Below, in pieces: positions 1-13,160 of a stretch of 64,000 bases of DNA (position 1 is the stretch's first letter; each line of letters starts with the position of its first letter). Source of the DNA: Theocolax elegans (Eukaryota; Arthropoda; Insecta; Hymenoptera; Cerocephalidae); the NCBI GenBank assembly GCA_026168455.1, contig CM047431.1, positions 62,888,910 to 62,952,909 of the forward strand, read 5' to 3'. The notes beneath the pieces were generated by a model, which had not been told where the DNA came from, made no database searches, and saw only the letters and a program-made list of their open reading frames with translations. The translations under genes were made by a program, and so were the position numbers.

Positions 1-309
1 AGGAGATATACATATACCTGAGGAGTGTATACACGTGCGTCTCAGGCGCCCCGTCAGCCATTTTTATCATTTTGATTGGCTGATGTAGCAAAGTGACAGT
101 TACAACTATGAACTATATATATAGGTAGATGGTGTTTATGTATGACACGTGGTTTGATTATTTGCTGGGTTACCTATATATATACCATTTGTTATTCGAC
201 AAAGCTACACAATAATGATAAACAAGCGTTTTTATATTGAGCAAAATAAATACATTTTTTAATTTCAACATTTTTAGTGGATGGTTGTTAAACTTTATAT
301 ACTTTTAAG
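1..309. other. 5' flank of the MPG gene
   Basis: AT-rich sequence before the MPG start codon. It presumably holds the promoter and 5' UTR. I see no TATA box in a convincing position and no reading frame worth reporting. Short TA runs lie at 113-122 and 173-184. Confidence 0.4.
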
Positions 310-1416
310 ATGAACGGGACGAGATCGTCGACTAGATTAAAAATTCAACGGAATAACGCTGCATCGCCTGCAACTGCAACGAATAACAAAGAGAATAATA
401 ATGCACAGGTAAACTATTAATATTTCTTCGTTCACCAAGAATTTCACGTACTTCATTTTATTATTTAATTTAGAAATCAACAAAGAAAACAACCACTGGT
501 CAAAGAAAAAGTAAAAAACCTACGGTTAAAACGCTCGATGATCTAGATACGATGAAAGAGGAACTTCAACAATTAGAGGATCCACCGTCAACGCCGTTTG
601 AAAAAGAAATAAGCTCGTCTAGATTACCGTATTCGTTTTACGATGCACCGTGTGTAACGTTGGCTAAAAACGTACTTGGTAATTGTAACAATCTTCTGTA
701 ATGAACTTTTAATTAAATGTAATACATCATTATTTAATCTGTAGGAAAAATTCTTGTTCGTAAGCTGGACGATGGAACAATTTTAAAAGGTAGAATCGTA
801 GAAACAGAAAGTTACTTGGGTATTCAAGACAAGGCTTCTGCTACATATCAAGGAAGGGTAACTTCTACTAATATACCAATGTATATGCCTTCTGGTACAA
901 TTTTTGTTTATCGCACTTATGGAATGTATCATTGTTTCAACATTTCTAGTCAAGGTACTTGCTAGATTACATTTTTTATTATCTTAAAATAAATTTACCA
1001 AATAAATAAATTTTACAAAACTTAAAGATCAGGGAAGTTCCATATTTATACGGGCGGTTGAACCTCTGATAAATATAGAACGAATGAAGGAACACAGAAA
1101 TGCAAAGTTAAGTTCTAAAACAACAAAAAAAGAATTTAAAATCCACGAGTTATGTAGTGGACCATCCAAGATGTGTATAGCATTCGATATTACAAAAGAA
1201 CATACAAAATATTCTATGTGTTCGTGGAAGGGCATGTGGATTGAGGAGGATCCACAGCCGATAGAGAAATTTAAAATTGTTGAGACTTCCAGAATAGGAA
1301 TTGATAGTGCAGGGGTTGAATGGGCAAGCAAGCCCCTAAGATTTTATATTTTAGGTAATGAATCTGTTAGTAAAATAGACAAGAAAGCAGAATTAAAGTT
1401 ATTGAAGGAGAACTAA
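310..1416 (+). CDS. MPG: DNA-3-methyladenine glycosylase (AAG/MPG family), 4 exons, 300 aa
   Basis: Monofunctional base-excision-repair glycosylase that removes alkylated and deaminated purines from nuclear DNA. Exons: 310-408, 474-678, 745-954, 1028-1416; all introns are GT-AG and the joined frame is open to TAA at 1414-1416. Residues 1-80 are a lysine-rich, low-complexity N-terminus. The family core starts near Phe/Tyr-rich residues 85-95. Seen motifs: VETESYLG (119-126ish) with catalytic Glu123 and base-stacking Tyr125; FVYRTYGMYHCFNISSQ (155-171) with Tyr157 and Asn167, matching human Tyr159/Asn169; ELCSGPSK and KPLRFYILG near the C-terminus. Oddity: the residue matching human His136, which contacts the flipped base, is Ala134. 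Start chosen as the first in-frame ATG. An AATAAA lies at 1476-1481, 60 nt past the stop. The gene is tail-to-tail with VPS18. Identity is firm; the activity spectrum is inferred. Confidence 0.93.
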
Positions 1417-1475
1417 TCTAAATATTTACATACATAAATTAAATTGTTTTTCTACACTGGTGTAATACTTTTTGT

Positions 1476-1481
1476 AATAAA
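1476..1481 (+). terminator. Probable poly(A) signal of MPG
   Basis: AATAAA hexamer 60 nt after the MPG stop codon, in an AT-rich stretch; the usual place for cleavage and polyadenylation. Not proven. Confidence 0.5.
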
Positions 1482-1742
1482 TATATTATTAAATTTCTAA
1501 TAACATAATAAATAAAAAATCAATTCATTTCTTTATAAATCTAAAAGACAGTAAAATAGTAAGTAAAGAGAACAAAATTTTTTTTATAGAAGTAATTTCT
1601 TTAAATAGAACATATAAACTTTATATGTGACTATTATTACTAAGAATATTATTATATATGTTCTAAAAGTATAAAGTCTTTTATAGGATTTTTTACAGTA
1701 TTTTCAATCATTATTTACAATATTTTGTTCGTACTAATTACA

Positions 1743-4700
1743 TTATGCCCACTCTTTCATAACTCTCTCATAGTCTTCTTCTTCTATAAATGGTTTATCG
1801 ATTGACCTGAAAATGAAAATAATAATTTTATACTGTAAATCTATTACTTTTCAAGTGTAAGCTTTCATTTTTAATAATAAAAATAATTACTCAATCATGA
1901 GATCACCACAGTAGAGACATTCCGATGCAACAAGTTCATCGATATCTTCCTTGATCTGATCTCTCAAGGATAATGTAGGCCCAGAATTTTGATCTCCTGA
2001 TGCCTGAGGAGCATGTGGTTCATCTTGTTTTGAAGCTGTAGTTGCTAAAGTTAATTGATGTTCAAGTTCTGCAAGTTGTGTCTGTTTCTCCAAAGGCAAC
2101 ATTGGTGTCAATGCTGCGATTAAACAATCACTGTGTAGGTAATGACCACACGGAAATACATAAAACGGTCTTAGTAGAAGCTGTACACCACAACCGTTAC
2201 AAGTGTCCTTAGTATTTATAAATGTACACCTGGAAATAAAATTTTTATTGTTACAGTTAAAATAAAATCCTCAATACAGTCAGTAGTAAAAGATTTTTCC
2301 TACCAATGAGTGAATTTGTTAATAAATATTATTAAAATTAGTTCGTTTGGTATAGATAAAGTAATAAATGGTTCAATTACCGCGTACGAAAAGTTTGGAT
2401 GTCTTTCCGAATAGTTTCCGCAGCCTTAGTAGCTTCTTGCATTTCCTCTTTAAGATCTTGTATATGTCGATTGTATTCCTACAATTAATTACAATCAATT
2501 AGTTACTGGCATTTTGTAAGCCTTAATATATTTAAATCAATGAAAAATTTTATATATTACTTGTAGTGAATTGCAAATAGCTTCCTTAAAATGATCAATG
2601 GTAACAAAATCAGAAAAAAATGGCAAAATATCTTCTATTCGAACTAGTTCACACTGCTGCAAGAAGTCCATTGCTTGTTGAATGTCATCTTTTTCTCTGA
2701 CAACGTGTTCAGCTAAAAAATGTTAAAATTACACATATACACTCTTGGTATCAATATATAATGGAATTTGAAAAAAAGAATGCAGTTTTTGTTGTAAGTA
2801 CCTATTCTCAACCATAATTTTTTTCTCAACTCATCATTTCCATGATGCGAAGGCATTGCAGCTATTTGTTTAGCTAAATTAACACTAATACTGAGAGCTA
2901 AATCAACTGCAGTTGTCCAAAGACCTAACAGGGCTGACAATTGAACGCAAGCTTCGGTTAAATTAGCTTCTTGGCAAAGTCTAAGTGCATAATGAACATC
3001 ATAATGCACCATACTTATGTCTTGACCTAAAGATATAATTTTACATGAAATAATTCTACTTTTCAAGCCGATTTTAAATATCAATATAAATTAAAACCTT
3101 GAGAACTAATGTATCTCATAACTTCATCCTTCTTATAGCGTGCGTAAAGTGATAATAAAAAGTTATGTACCGCTTGTTCTTGACAGCTTTGTTCATAAAT
3201 GCAGTGTTCCAAGTACCTGATAATTTCCTTTGCCTAAAAAATAAAAATAATAAAATTATTAATAAATTTTGAAAAATTAATTAAAAATGTACATGAAAAT
3301 GTAATATATTTACATGTTTCTCATCACTTTTACAAGATACCAAGGCTGGTAAAAGTCTGGAAGGTTTGAGATGGGAACCTTGTGATATCAAAGCTGCCAC
3401 TGTAGGTTTTGGTAGCTCCTGTAAAAGTATACCAGCAAACTGATAGAATAACTCTTTGTTTGATTGACTTTTGAGTACTTCAAGAGCTTCGAGATTATTG
3501 TTTTTATACAAATGCTGCCTTATCACTTCCTCGTAATTCTTATTCATAATTGTCAATCGAAGCAAATTTTCTTTATCGCCATGACTAGCTATAATATTGC
3601 ATATAGTACTCCTATTCTTTTTAACACAATCCTAAAATAATATTTTAATAAATATTTATATTAAAGAAATTTACTTTATTGACATTAAAATATGAAACTT
3701 TATAATAAAACCCACATCGACTTTATCCGTTGCTAAAAAGCTATCAAACTGCTTTTGTAGCTCTGTATATCTTGGATTTTGTAAATAAGATGTATCACTA
3801 TTCCGCAAAGCACCCATTTGATTCATAAACAGTTCTACAACCCATATTACAACCATTGTAATTTGAGTTTTATCGTGAGGTCTAAAGCCTTCTAGTTTCT
3901 GCAAAAGAATATTATCAATTTTAAAAATTAAAGATATAAAAGCTTCTTCAAATAAATAACAAAACATGTTTCACTACATACCTTTTTAAGAAAGGTTTTT
4001 AATGCTTCTATTTGATTTTCTTGTAAAAATTTTAAAGATATTTCTTCAAACGATGAATGTGTATCTGCATATATAAGTGCACTTCTTTCATAACTGTAAT
4101 ACATAATTTGATGAATTAAATTTTACAATAGTACATTATAGTAAAAATTGATTATACTAACTCTTTATTTTTAAATAAAACTTCAGCTTGCTTTACGAGC
4201 ACTTGATCTATGTGAGCTGGATTATCTTTACAATATTGTTTTGCTAGTTCAAATTCTTCTTTTTCAATGTAAACCTAGAAATTAGATTATTCATCTTCAA
4301 AATTAGATATTTCATTTTCTTATCAAATATCGAAACTTTGGTGATGAAAGAAGTATTATAAAGATTTATAGTTTGGTAGGCTATTTAGTATATATTAATT
4401 AAAATTAATTTACCTGCCAAACATTACGATCTTCTCTGGTTACTTTATATTTAAAAACAGCTCGCTCGCTATAAGCCCAAATTGATCCACTAGTAGGATC
4501 CTTCGTGATATTTAATAACTTTCCAAATGCCTAAATATATTAAAAATTTTAGATTAAACAAATCTTAATTATACCATGAAATTTTTTACTTATTTATCAA
4601 ACTTACGTCGTTGTAAATATCTTCAAAAATTAATTCTTGATTAAGTAAAGAAACTCCTTTTACATGGTCGATATACAAAAGTAATACATGAAACTCTGTT

Positions 4701-6520
4701 AAAACAAATGACAGTGGGGCTGTGTTTTTCTTCACGTATGATGCAATATTGTTTAAAAGACTAGTTTCTGGACATGGTAACATTTGCTGATTCACTAATA
4801 CATTATCTGGATCAACTTTTGGGTCCATCTAAATACGAGTAACAAATAATAAATTTGTAATAATAAATATTTAAACAAAGTAACTCTCCAACTTATTTTT
4901 AAGTAATTGTCTTACTTGGGCAATTAAAATACCAGTTTCAGTTAACCAACTAAACGTCTTAGGAAATTCTTGAGGAGATGAGTAATAAAATTGCATTTTA
5001 GAATATGGCAATGAACTTTCCAATTGATTGAATCGTTCTACAATAACATACACATTTGTTAAAATTCAAAAACAATGTGTAATTATTATAATGATTTTTT
5101 ACCTTTAATATTTAAATACTTATTAAACACTTGTTGTAAAAGTGGCTTCTCGTCATGATTGGTCACTACTCCAATATATTGATAGATACGAATCAGAGTT
5201 GTTAAAATAATTACATATTTATCTGTATTTGGTATTCTTCGAAACTCTAATCCTGTAATGGGTGGTTTACTATCTTTTCCAATGTCAAAAACCTAAGAAT
5301 AAAATTTATTTTCTTTTATAATTATAATAGAAATTTATTTATCAAAAAAATTAATAAAATACTAAAATAAATGAAATTAACAAAACTTTTTGTGAGAAAT
5401 GAAAATTAATTTTGCCCAAAAAAGGATGTTACATAAAATAAAAAATGTAACACTGATTTGTAAACAATAACTTACCAGACCCTCCAATTCTTTATTACCA
5501 TAAAGAGGTAAATAATTTGGAAGCTTGAAAATATAAGAAACATTGCATCGAAATATTATCAGTATAATCTTTATAAATTATTTTAAAATAATATTTTGAA
5601 TGTTTCTAATTAACAAAAAATTTTGTTAAAATCATATAACTCTTTTAATTTAGTTTGTTACTATCTTATTAATTATATTTTTCTTAATAATGTCATTATA
5701 CCTGTCTCCAGTATTGCTCTAAACTTGTAGTAAATATTTTGTCACTCTCTAAACCTATTTCAGTTTCAAAAATAAGGCCCTTGGAAGTACCAATTAAAAT
5801 TGGACCTGAAGTAGTTTCTGATGAATTTGAAAAATTCCAACCAACTGCTGTTATTTCATGACCTCGAAATTTAACAGCCTAAAAGATATTAGAATTAAAA
5901 ACCAGTTAATTTGCTTAATAATTTAATATAAAAAAGAAAAAGTTAACATTAACCTGCTTTAGTTTTGCTGTTTTTCTGTGTAAATAGAATAATTCTGGTA
6001 TATTATTATTATCATTTTGTTTTGGTACAAATGCTATTAATAAATGTTGACCAAGTGGATCAAGAAACATGGCTGATAATCTCAAGTTGTTAACATATTT
6101 TGAAATGTCAATTTCTGTAATTTAGAGAAATAAAATTATTGAAACAATATTGAATAATAGTAAAAAGTAAACGCACCTTCCGGTTTATCAGGATGTTTCA
6201 TATCTATCCTAAGTAAAATATTATTAGCCATAGCAATAACAATAAAATTATTACTAACACACATGCGTAATATTTTATCGGATGGCATAAAGTTAACTTT
6301 TTGTTTGATGAATATTGGAGTTTCATCTTGAAGTTTCATTTGTATAAATCCTGCTGTACTCTGCAAATCAAAATAATTTTTTATTACAATTGAATATTCA
6401 ATGAATATATGCAATTATAATTTGTAAAACTAGGCTTACTATGTCATGGCGAACCGGTGGTTGAACAACCTGTTTTGATCTTTGAGATGCTTGCTCAAAT
6501 TGATCAAATACAGATGTCAT
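1743..6520 (-). CDS. VPS18: Vacuolar protein sorting 18 (deep orange), 19 exons, 1013 aa
   Basis: Core subunit of the HOPS and CORVET tethering complexes on late and early endosomes and lysosomes. Exons, in transcript order: 6520-6440, 6360-6177, 6114-5954, 5878-5702, 5523-5476, 5292-5103, 5037-4916, 4828-4607, 4530-4414, 4274-4162, 4093-3982, 3898-3716, 3631-3314, 3233-3098, 3026-2802, 2712-2561, 2478-2381, 2229-1891, 1806-1743. The total is 3042 nt, divisible by three, with GT-AG at each junction. The N-terminal half reads as the Pep3/Vps18 beta-propeller region. The middle is the helical solenoid with the clathrin-repeat segment, and a short coiled-coil (about 845-880) precedes a C-terminal RING-H2: Cys890/893, Cys907, His909, His912, Cys915, Cys984/987. 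The spacing before the last pair is long. The length is close to human and fly orthologues. The N-terminus MTSVFDQFEQ is fly-like. Convergent with MPG (326 bp apart) and divergent from POLR3E. Confidence 0.95.
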
Positions 6521-7449
6521 CTTGTATCCTTGGTAATGATAATGTTGCAATTACAAAGCTGTAAAGTGAAAAATGTTGATGTTATTAATTTTGTTACAAA
6601 AATAAAACTATTATAGGTATGATAAATACACAGCAAGAATAGCATAAGATAAACAAAGTGAAAATATGCCTACATTGAATCAATTTAGAAATGGTTACAA
6701 TGACTACTTGCGAACAAAATGTAAAATAAATGAGTAAACGAATTCTCTTCCTTTTCCTTAAGCAACAATAAAGCACAAATAAAAAAAATGTTAAAATCAA
6801 TTAAACAATTAGAAAAACTAACCTAGTTAACACATTATTTACAAAAATGTAAGTGTCAGTAATCAATATAAAACTTCAAAACTCATTTAGCGCAGTGTGA
6901 GTAAAAATACTATGATAATTTGTACTCTTCATTTTCATAATTGCTAACACATCACAAATATATTTGAAATATTCTCTTTAAATACATCATGAAAAGGGCG
7001 TATAGCAGTAGATATAATGAAAATTGGTGAAACTGGTAAGCGCAAGCGCATAAATATATGTATAGGCATAGGCAGTATACATTTTTGGAGATTGAATGTA
7101 GATGAGATAACGAAGATGACAATTGAATTTACGAGTTAAGTACTCCCAAAGTATATTTGCGCGTGAATCGTTGATTCTATCTCATTTAGTTGTTTTATTT
7201 AACGAATTGATTGAATAACGACAAGTAAAATATCCATATAATATAGTTCATAGCATACTTATATTGTTAAATTTATCTTTTTATTCCCTTATCTAGGCGG
7301 ATTCTTAGATAAACGACCAATTTTCGAATGCGCGTGGAGAATGAAGATACCCCACCGGAGAGGAATCTGGAGAAATACAAAAATTTACACGGCGGTCAAA
7401 TAATTTCTTTTTGTAGTAATTATTAAAGCTCGTACTCAATTATAAAATT
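6521..7449. other. Divergent intergenic region between VPS18 and POLR3E
   Basis: 929 bp between two start codons that face away from each other, so it must hold both promoters and 5' UTRs. It is AT-rich with one slightly GC-richer patch at 7140-7400. A short ORF inside (6594-6800, minus) has no family features and is treated as chance. The only promoter evidence is the head-to-head layout. Confidence 0.45.
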
Positions 7450-10193
7450 ATGGAAGATGATGGAGATCCAGTTGTTAAGGAGGTAAAAATTTTTTTTTTT
7501 ATCTATGACTTTTTGATATTTGATAATCAGAAGAGTTTATAGGTTAGATTTAAATATAAAATTGTTTAATTTTTTCTTATTAATTCTATTCGAGGATTCT
7601 ATCTTTTATTTAGTATTACTTAACAGTTTTTAACAATTGCTTTGTTTATACTTTTGTTTATCAAGTTATTTACATATTATCATGTGACTTTGTTTTAATT
7701 ATTTGATGTTTACTTGAGTAGGTTAGATATTCAATATTAAACTGTTAATGCGTTAGGTAGTTGTATTTTTATTTTAGATGTATAAATATAGGTATAGCTT
7801 AACTTTTTTTTCAACTGTTTTTCTACATTCTGATTGATAACCTTTTACTTGGTATATAATTTTTGTAAGAGACATTGATATTTTAGTTATTATTTAATTA
7901 ATCATTTTTAATAAATTTAAATAATACATATTTTTATGACCTTTTAATAATTTGATTATAAGTTGAAGATATTATTTTATATATATATATATATTGCCAG
8001 ATTGTTTATCTGAATAGTTTTTACAATATTCTTACCTTTGTATAAGGGCTTTAATAGTTTGATTGTAATAAATAAATAAATAAATAGATAAATATATTTG
8101 TAATATACCATACCTTGTACTATTATTTTACAATTTTGAAATTTATATTTGTTAATAGCTTTATGTTTGTGTGTACAGAAAAATTATAACTTATCTATAA
8201 TTTGTAAATTGTAATTGTTTTTTTTTCACTTTTAGATTCCAGTATATTTGTCAAAAAGACTTGCTGATAAGCTTTTTATATTTCAATACCCAATGAAACC
8301 AGCTAGCGAGGGCTATGATAATTCAAGTTTTATCAAGACTGCTATAAAACCAGAAAATCAAGAAGTTACAATTGAGGTTGAAATTGACACTAATGATAGT
8401 CGATATAATGTTAATAGAGGACAAGCTATTGCTGCTAATGCAGAAGTACACACAAAACGAGATCACGATGAAGATGAAAGATTTTTTGATAGGTTTTTAT
8501 ATAATTCACTTTCCTCTTCACTTCTATAGTATATTTATAAATGCTTATTTGCCATTCCTTTTTATTTTAGTAATATGATGAATAAAATAATTCTACAGTC
8601 ATCCAGAGCATTGCCAAAGTGTGATAATTATGCAATTGGTATTTATCAGGATGGAGAATTTCATGTAACACCTTTAAAAGGAATGTTACAAATGCGTCCA
8701 GAATTTAATTATTTAGATAGAAATGACAAACGTAGTAAAGATGATGGAAAGAATACTGGAGATGGTAAAAAATAGTTTACACTTTGTTTAATTACTAAAT
8801 AATAAAGTGTATAATTTTTGTATTTTATTAATTTTTATGTAGAAGCTGAAGAAGAAGATGAGCCAGCAAAGCAAGTAAATGTAACATTTGCCAGACAAGT
8901 TCCTGACTTTATTAAAAAAATGAGAGAACAATCTTTTCAAACACATGCTAAAAAATCATTGGAAGAACAATGGATATCTTGTCATTATAAACCAGTTGCA
9001 AGTTCTCAATCTGAGGTTAAAATCAAATTTTTAACTGAAATAAACTTTTTTAAATTATTAATATTTTGATAAATTTATTTAAACGATAAATAATATTTTG
9101 TTTGTAGTTAACTCGAATGGAAATGTTCTGCAGTGCAAATGACGATTCAGTAAATAATTTAAATTTAACAACAAAACAGTATTTGGAATTATTGGCCCCA
9201 CCAATAAAAGAAGAGCAGTTCTCAAAAGCTAACATTCCAAGCCATACCACTTCTCTCAGCTATATTCGTACATTACCTTTACTGGATCAAGTTCGCATAT
9301 TAATGAAAGATGGTAAATATTAATTGATCCAAAATGAAATTAACTTAACCATTACATAATAAACATTCCTATGCTTTTTAGCAAAAGTAATGTCTTTTGT
9401 GCAATTACGTACGATTTTGTCGACCGAACACGAAACAGCTGCCATTCTGAAGTATTTGCAACAAGTAGCAGTTCTCGTTCAGGGCAACTGGATTGTAAAT
9501 AGTGAATTGGTTTATCCCAAAGATTCTATGTCCGCGTACAGCGGAATTCCTGCTGAACTGATGTGTAGAGCAAGAGACTACGTTGTATGCGGCATTTGTA
9601 ACCATTAGGTTTATTTATATTTTATTTCATTATTGTTGTATATAACATTAAATGTAACATATATTTCTAGCTGTTATCATTTACTGAACATGAATTCGTC
9701 GATAGAAGAGCAATATCTTCTGTTGTAAAGTTACCTGCTGAAGAAATTAGGGAAATTTTCACAAACATTGCGAAACATCAGCCAAAGAAAGGTTGGAAAT
9801 TAATCGTTAGTCCTAACAAAGAATTTGTTGAAAGGTAGTTCCTAGTTATTTATTGACCAATTTATTATTTTAAAAATTTTATTTTATATTACTTTCAATC
9901 TTCATTATAGGTATCCCGAAATCGCACAGAGACAAGAAATGTTTTGGGAAGCGAAACGAAAACACCTACGCGAGGCAATGGAGGTACACAATCAAGCACC
10001 TCAACGTCAAAGACGAAAATCAAATAGAGAATCTATAGGTTCCGAAAATGAAGAACGCAATGTTGGACGTGCAACTGGAGGTCGAAAATCTTTACGAGAT
10101 TCATCTGTTTCTGACAATGACAGCGCGACCGAAGGTGCAAAACAAAAAAAAATTAATCGCGGAAGGAAGATATCCGAAAATTCCACTACGTGA
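7450..10193 (+). CDS. POLR3E: RNA polymerase III subunit RPC5 (POLR3E/Sin), 8 exons, 503 aa
   Basis: Pol III-specific subunit that pairs with RPC4 to form the TFIIF-like heterodimer used in initiation and termination at tRNA and 5S genes in the nucleus. Exons: 7450-7482, 8236-8492, 8571-8764, 8843-9015, 9108-9312, 9382-9584, 9671-9834, 9911-10193; 1512 nt, frame closed. The start encodes MEDDGDPVVKE and leads into IPVYLSKRLADKLFIFQYP, the Sin N-terminus that forms the dimerisation beta-barrel. Further family blocks are the YAIGIYQDGEFHVTPLKG stretch and the VTFARQVPDF and LLDQVRILMKDAKV stretches, followed by a winged-helix-like part up to about residue 430. The last 75 residues are basic, serine-rich and low in complexity. 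Human RPC5 is about 708 aa; its C-terminal tandem winged-helix extension is missing here. AATAAA at 10235-10240 fits a short 3' UTR, so the stop is probably real. Confidence 0.93.
7483..8235 (+). other. POLR3E intron 1
   Basis: 753 bp intron, very AT-rich, with a TA run near 7979-7994 and an AAAT-type run near 8069-8090. No snoRNA boxes or coding sequence recognised. Confidence 0.7.
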
Positions 10194-10234
10194 CCTAAAA
10201 TTGAAACTACGAAGAAGAAAAAATTAAATAGATA

Positions 10235-10240
10235 AATAAA
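10235..10240 (+). terminator. Probable poly(A) signal of POLR3E
   Basis: AATAAA 42 nt after the stop codon and followed by a GT-rich tract, consistent with a short 3' UTR. Confidence 0.5.
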
Positions 10241-10413
10241 GTGCAGGTCACGCACTGCTGCTTGCGTGTTTTATAAAACAATTTGTGAAAATTGTTTGTA
10301 CAGAATCGTATTTGGTGAGAAGATTTATGAGACTGTAACATGGACTAGCAATTTTAACTCAGTCACTAACACTCTCTTGCTCGAGTTAAACTTACATAAA
10401 TCGTTTAATGTTT

Positions 10414-10710
10414 AAGGGGATGTCGAACTTATATTATAGGAATTTAACTTTTCTAACCCAAATATCAATTTTTAAATATAAAATATACAAATAGTACTTT
10501 TCGTTGCAAATATATCAAATAATATTTTTTGATATCGTGGACGTAAATGCGATTTTTAAATACCCAGTAGTATGGTTTTACGCACAGTGTATCAACAAAT
10601 ATATTTAAATTTATTAATTTAAAACTTGATTGAAATTCAGATATACTGCTTATAGCAAGTAGAAACGGGTGACTGAAAGGATGACAAATTTTCGTGTTTG
10701 ACATCTTCTT
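10414..10710. mobile_element. MITE-like element, family A copy 1
   Basis: The left end reads AAGGGGATGTCGAAC. The reverse complement of the right end (about 10696-10710) reads AAGAAGATGTCAAAC, giving roughly 15-bp imperfect terminal inverted repeats around 297 bp with no ORF. The left 12 nt recur exactly at 63748, at the start of another fold-back element. The class of transposase is unknown. No clear target-site duplication could be fixed. Confidence 0.45.
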
Positions 10711-13160
10711 AATAATTAATTATTCATAGTTGATTTATATATGTAAATATATACTTACTGGAAACAGATTTATCGAAATCTGTGTTTGTTAAGATTTAAT
10801 AATGCAAATATAGCACAAATAATATATTTGAAAACATAGTGATTTTCTACATAAATTATAATCCTTTGAGTTAAATATTGCGCTTTAGTTTTGTGATTTT
10901 CTGAGTATAATTTTATTTTATCATTTTCATTTAAGTTCAGTTATAAAACTACATATTGTTGATGATTTTTATAAAGAAAAGCATGTACGATAGTAGCCCA
11001 ATTTTTCGTCTTCTCTTTATACAAAACAGTGTGAATTCTTCATAGTACAAGATTTGGATTTGATACAATAGAGTAAAATGTAGATCAAATTGGACAAACT
11101 GTAAAAAAATTGAATTTCGTAAAAAAACAATTTCTACATACTTTTAATAGCATTATATTATATTATTAATAACTAAATAAGAAATGCAATATATTATGTA
11201 AATGTTATTTTGAAAGTTTGCCACACAAAGTTTGGTGTCTCTTTGGTATGTGATTTACATATTTAATTATTTATTATAACCACGTAATTATTTTTTTATC
11301 CTGTATTTTTTTTAATGTAGACTACACAGTATATAATTATTGCATTTATGTATAGAGAGTAAAATATATTTACGTGTGTACATTATTTCATAAATAATTA
11401 GAAGAGAAAGCCTTGAATATTCTACCGCTGGCGATAGAAAAACAATTAGGAAATTTTATATACAGTTTTGCTCATGGTTCATAATCCAACATTATGAACC
11501 CATATGTATCATAAGTTTTATAAAATAACTCCAAAATGTATTTATAATTATTATCAATGTAACATACAAAGGAATATAATCCAACTGTAGTTAAGATTTA
11601 TTTTATTTAATAATTTCACCTTGCTTACTCAATGTGATGTTTCTTTTTTGTTTTAAAAATTTGTACATGTACACAAATCTATTGCAAATATTTTAAATAA
11701 AAGCTAGAGTTTTTCTTTCTTAAATTATAAAAGATATATTTGTAATTTATTTGGATTGTAACATAATGGACACAACCTTGCTAACAATTGATTAAGTATT
11801 ACAATTGATTGGCAAGTACAATAACCGTATATCACAAGCTTATTTTAAAAACACATCTAATATTTTTTAGACTGTTAATGTATGAGAAAATACGTTATGT
11901 GTATGATTAAAAAACTAATAAAAGATATAATATAAATAAAATGTACTCCATTTAAATTAAAAGAAAAATTAAGAATTCAGTTGCAAACGTACCAATAAAT
12001 AGTTATTGTTATTAAATTATAGGATGAAAGGTTGAAAAATAATGTAATGAAAAATTCTTATTAAAAGTTTACGGTAGGATTTATATTACGGAGTGTAAGT
12101 ATAATACACAATATTTATTAAAGTATAGCACACGACGTAGAAGAAGAGATTGGAAGTCGCGCAAGCGCTATTTTAAATATAGATATATACTTATATATTT
12201 TATAACTGTTCCCTGACCGTCATATTTTATAGATGTATAGATCTTTGGTTTTTCCTTTGACGTTTCATACTTTTATCTATATTCGATATTATCTTATATA
12301 CTTACAATTATATAAAATAAGTTTTCCATTTGTATAGGATCGTTTTTGTCTTTTTTATATAGATTTATATATACAACTAGTATCGTGTACAAGTACTATT
12401 CCATTTTTTAAATTGATTTTCAAACAAAATTATTTTTAAAGAGAAAAAAAACGTCACTTTTTAACAGTTCTCCTGGCCTATTATATATCTTATCGATGTA
12501 TATAAATTATCCGATACAATCGGAAAAATCTATATTATCGGAACAAAAGCGTACAAGTACTTAAATAGAGACGCGTAAATAAAAATCTAATCGCTTGTAT
12601 GTACGTACGTACGTAAGATGTGCATAAGTATATATTTATATATGTGAAGACAAAGAAAATTTGTTATGCAAAATTAATACATTAATTATTCACGATGATC
12701 TTTATGGGTGTATATCTTTATATATTTATACACGAACTACGTCGTACTTTCGTTAAGTACAATAATAAACAATATATAAACACGCGTTTTATATAAGATT
12801 TCGTGAGACTAAATTTAATCGATCTTTTTGTATAATTTGGATCATCAATTTTCTTTTTTAATTTCTTTTGTGTGCGATATTTTACGAAAAGGAGAGAGAA
12901 ATACGCTGGTACTTAATATATGTAGGTGAAATAAACAATATAATTATTATACGTATTAAAAGAAAGAAAAGAGAGAGCGGAGAGTGCAGGACGTACTATA
13001 ATGTTGTTTAATAATAATAAATACTTATATCGATTATATAAACATTAGAAACAAAAAGAAACAACACAAAGCGCATTGGTCTTGGTTGAAAACCCATAAA
13101 AATGCTAAATAATCGACGATATATATATATGTATATATGTAGAGAGAGAGAGAGAGAGAG

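Larger units (their letters stand above)
10194..13160. other. Intergenic spacer between POLR3E and RNF11
   Basis: About 3 kb of AT-rich DNA. It contains the POLR3E 3' end, a MITE-like element (10414-10710) and a GA run at 13141-13160. No gene was seen; the short ORFs here lack any family signal. Confidence 0.6.
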
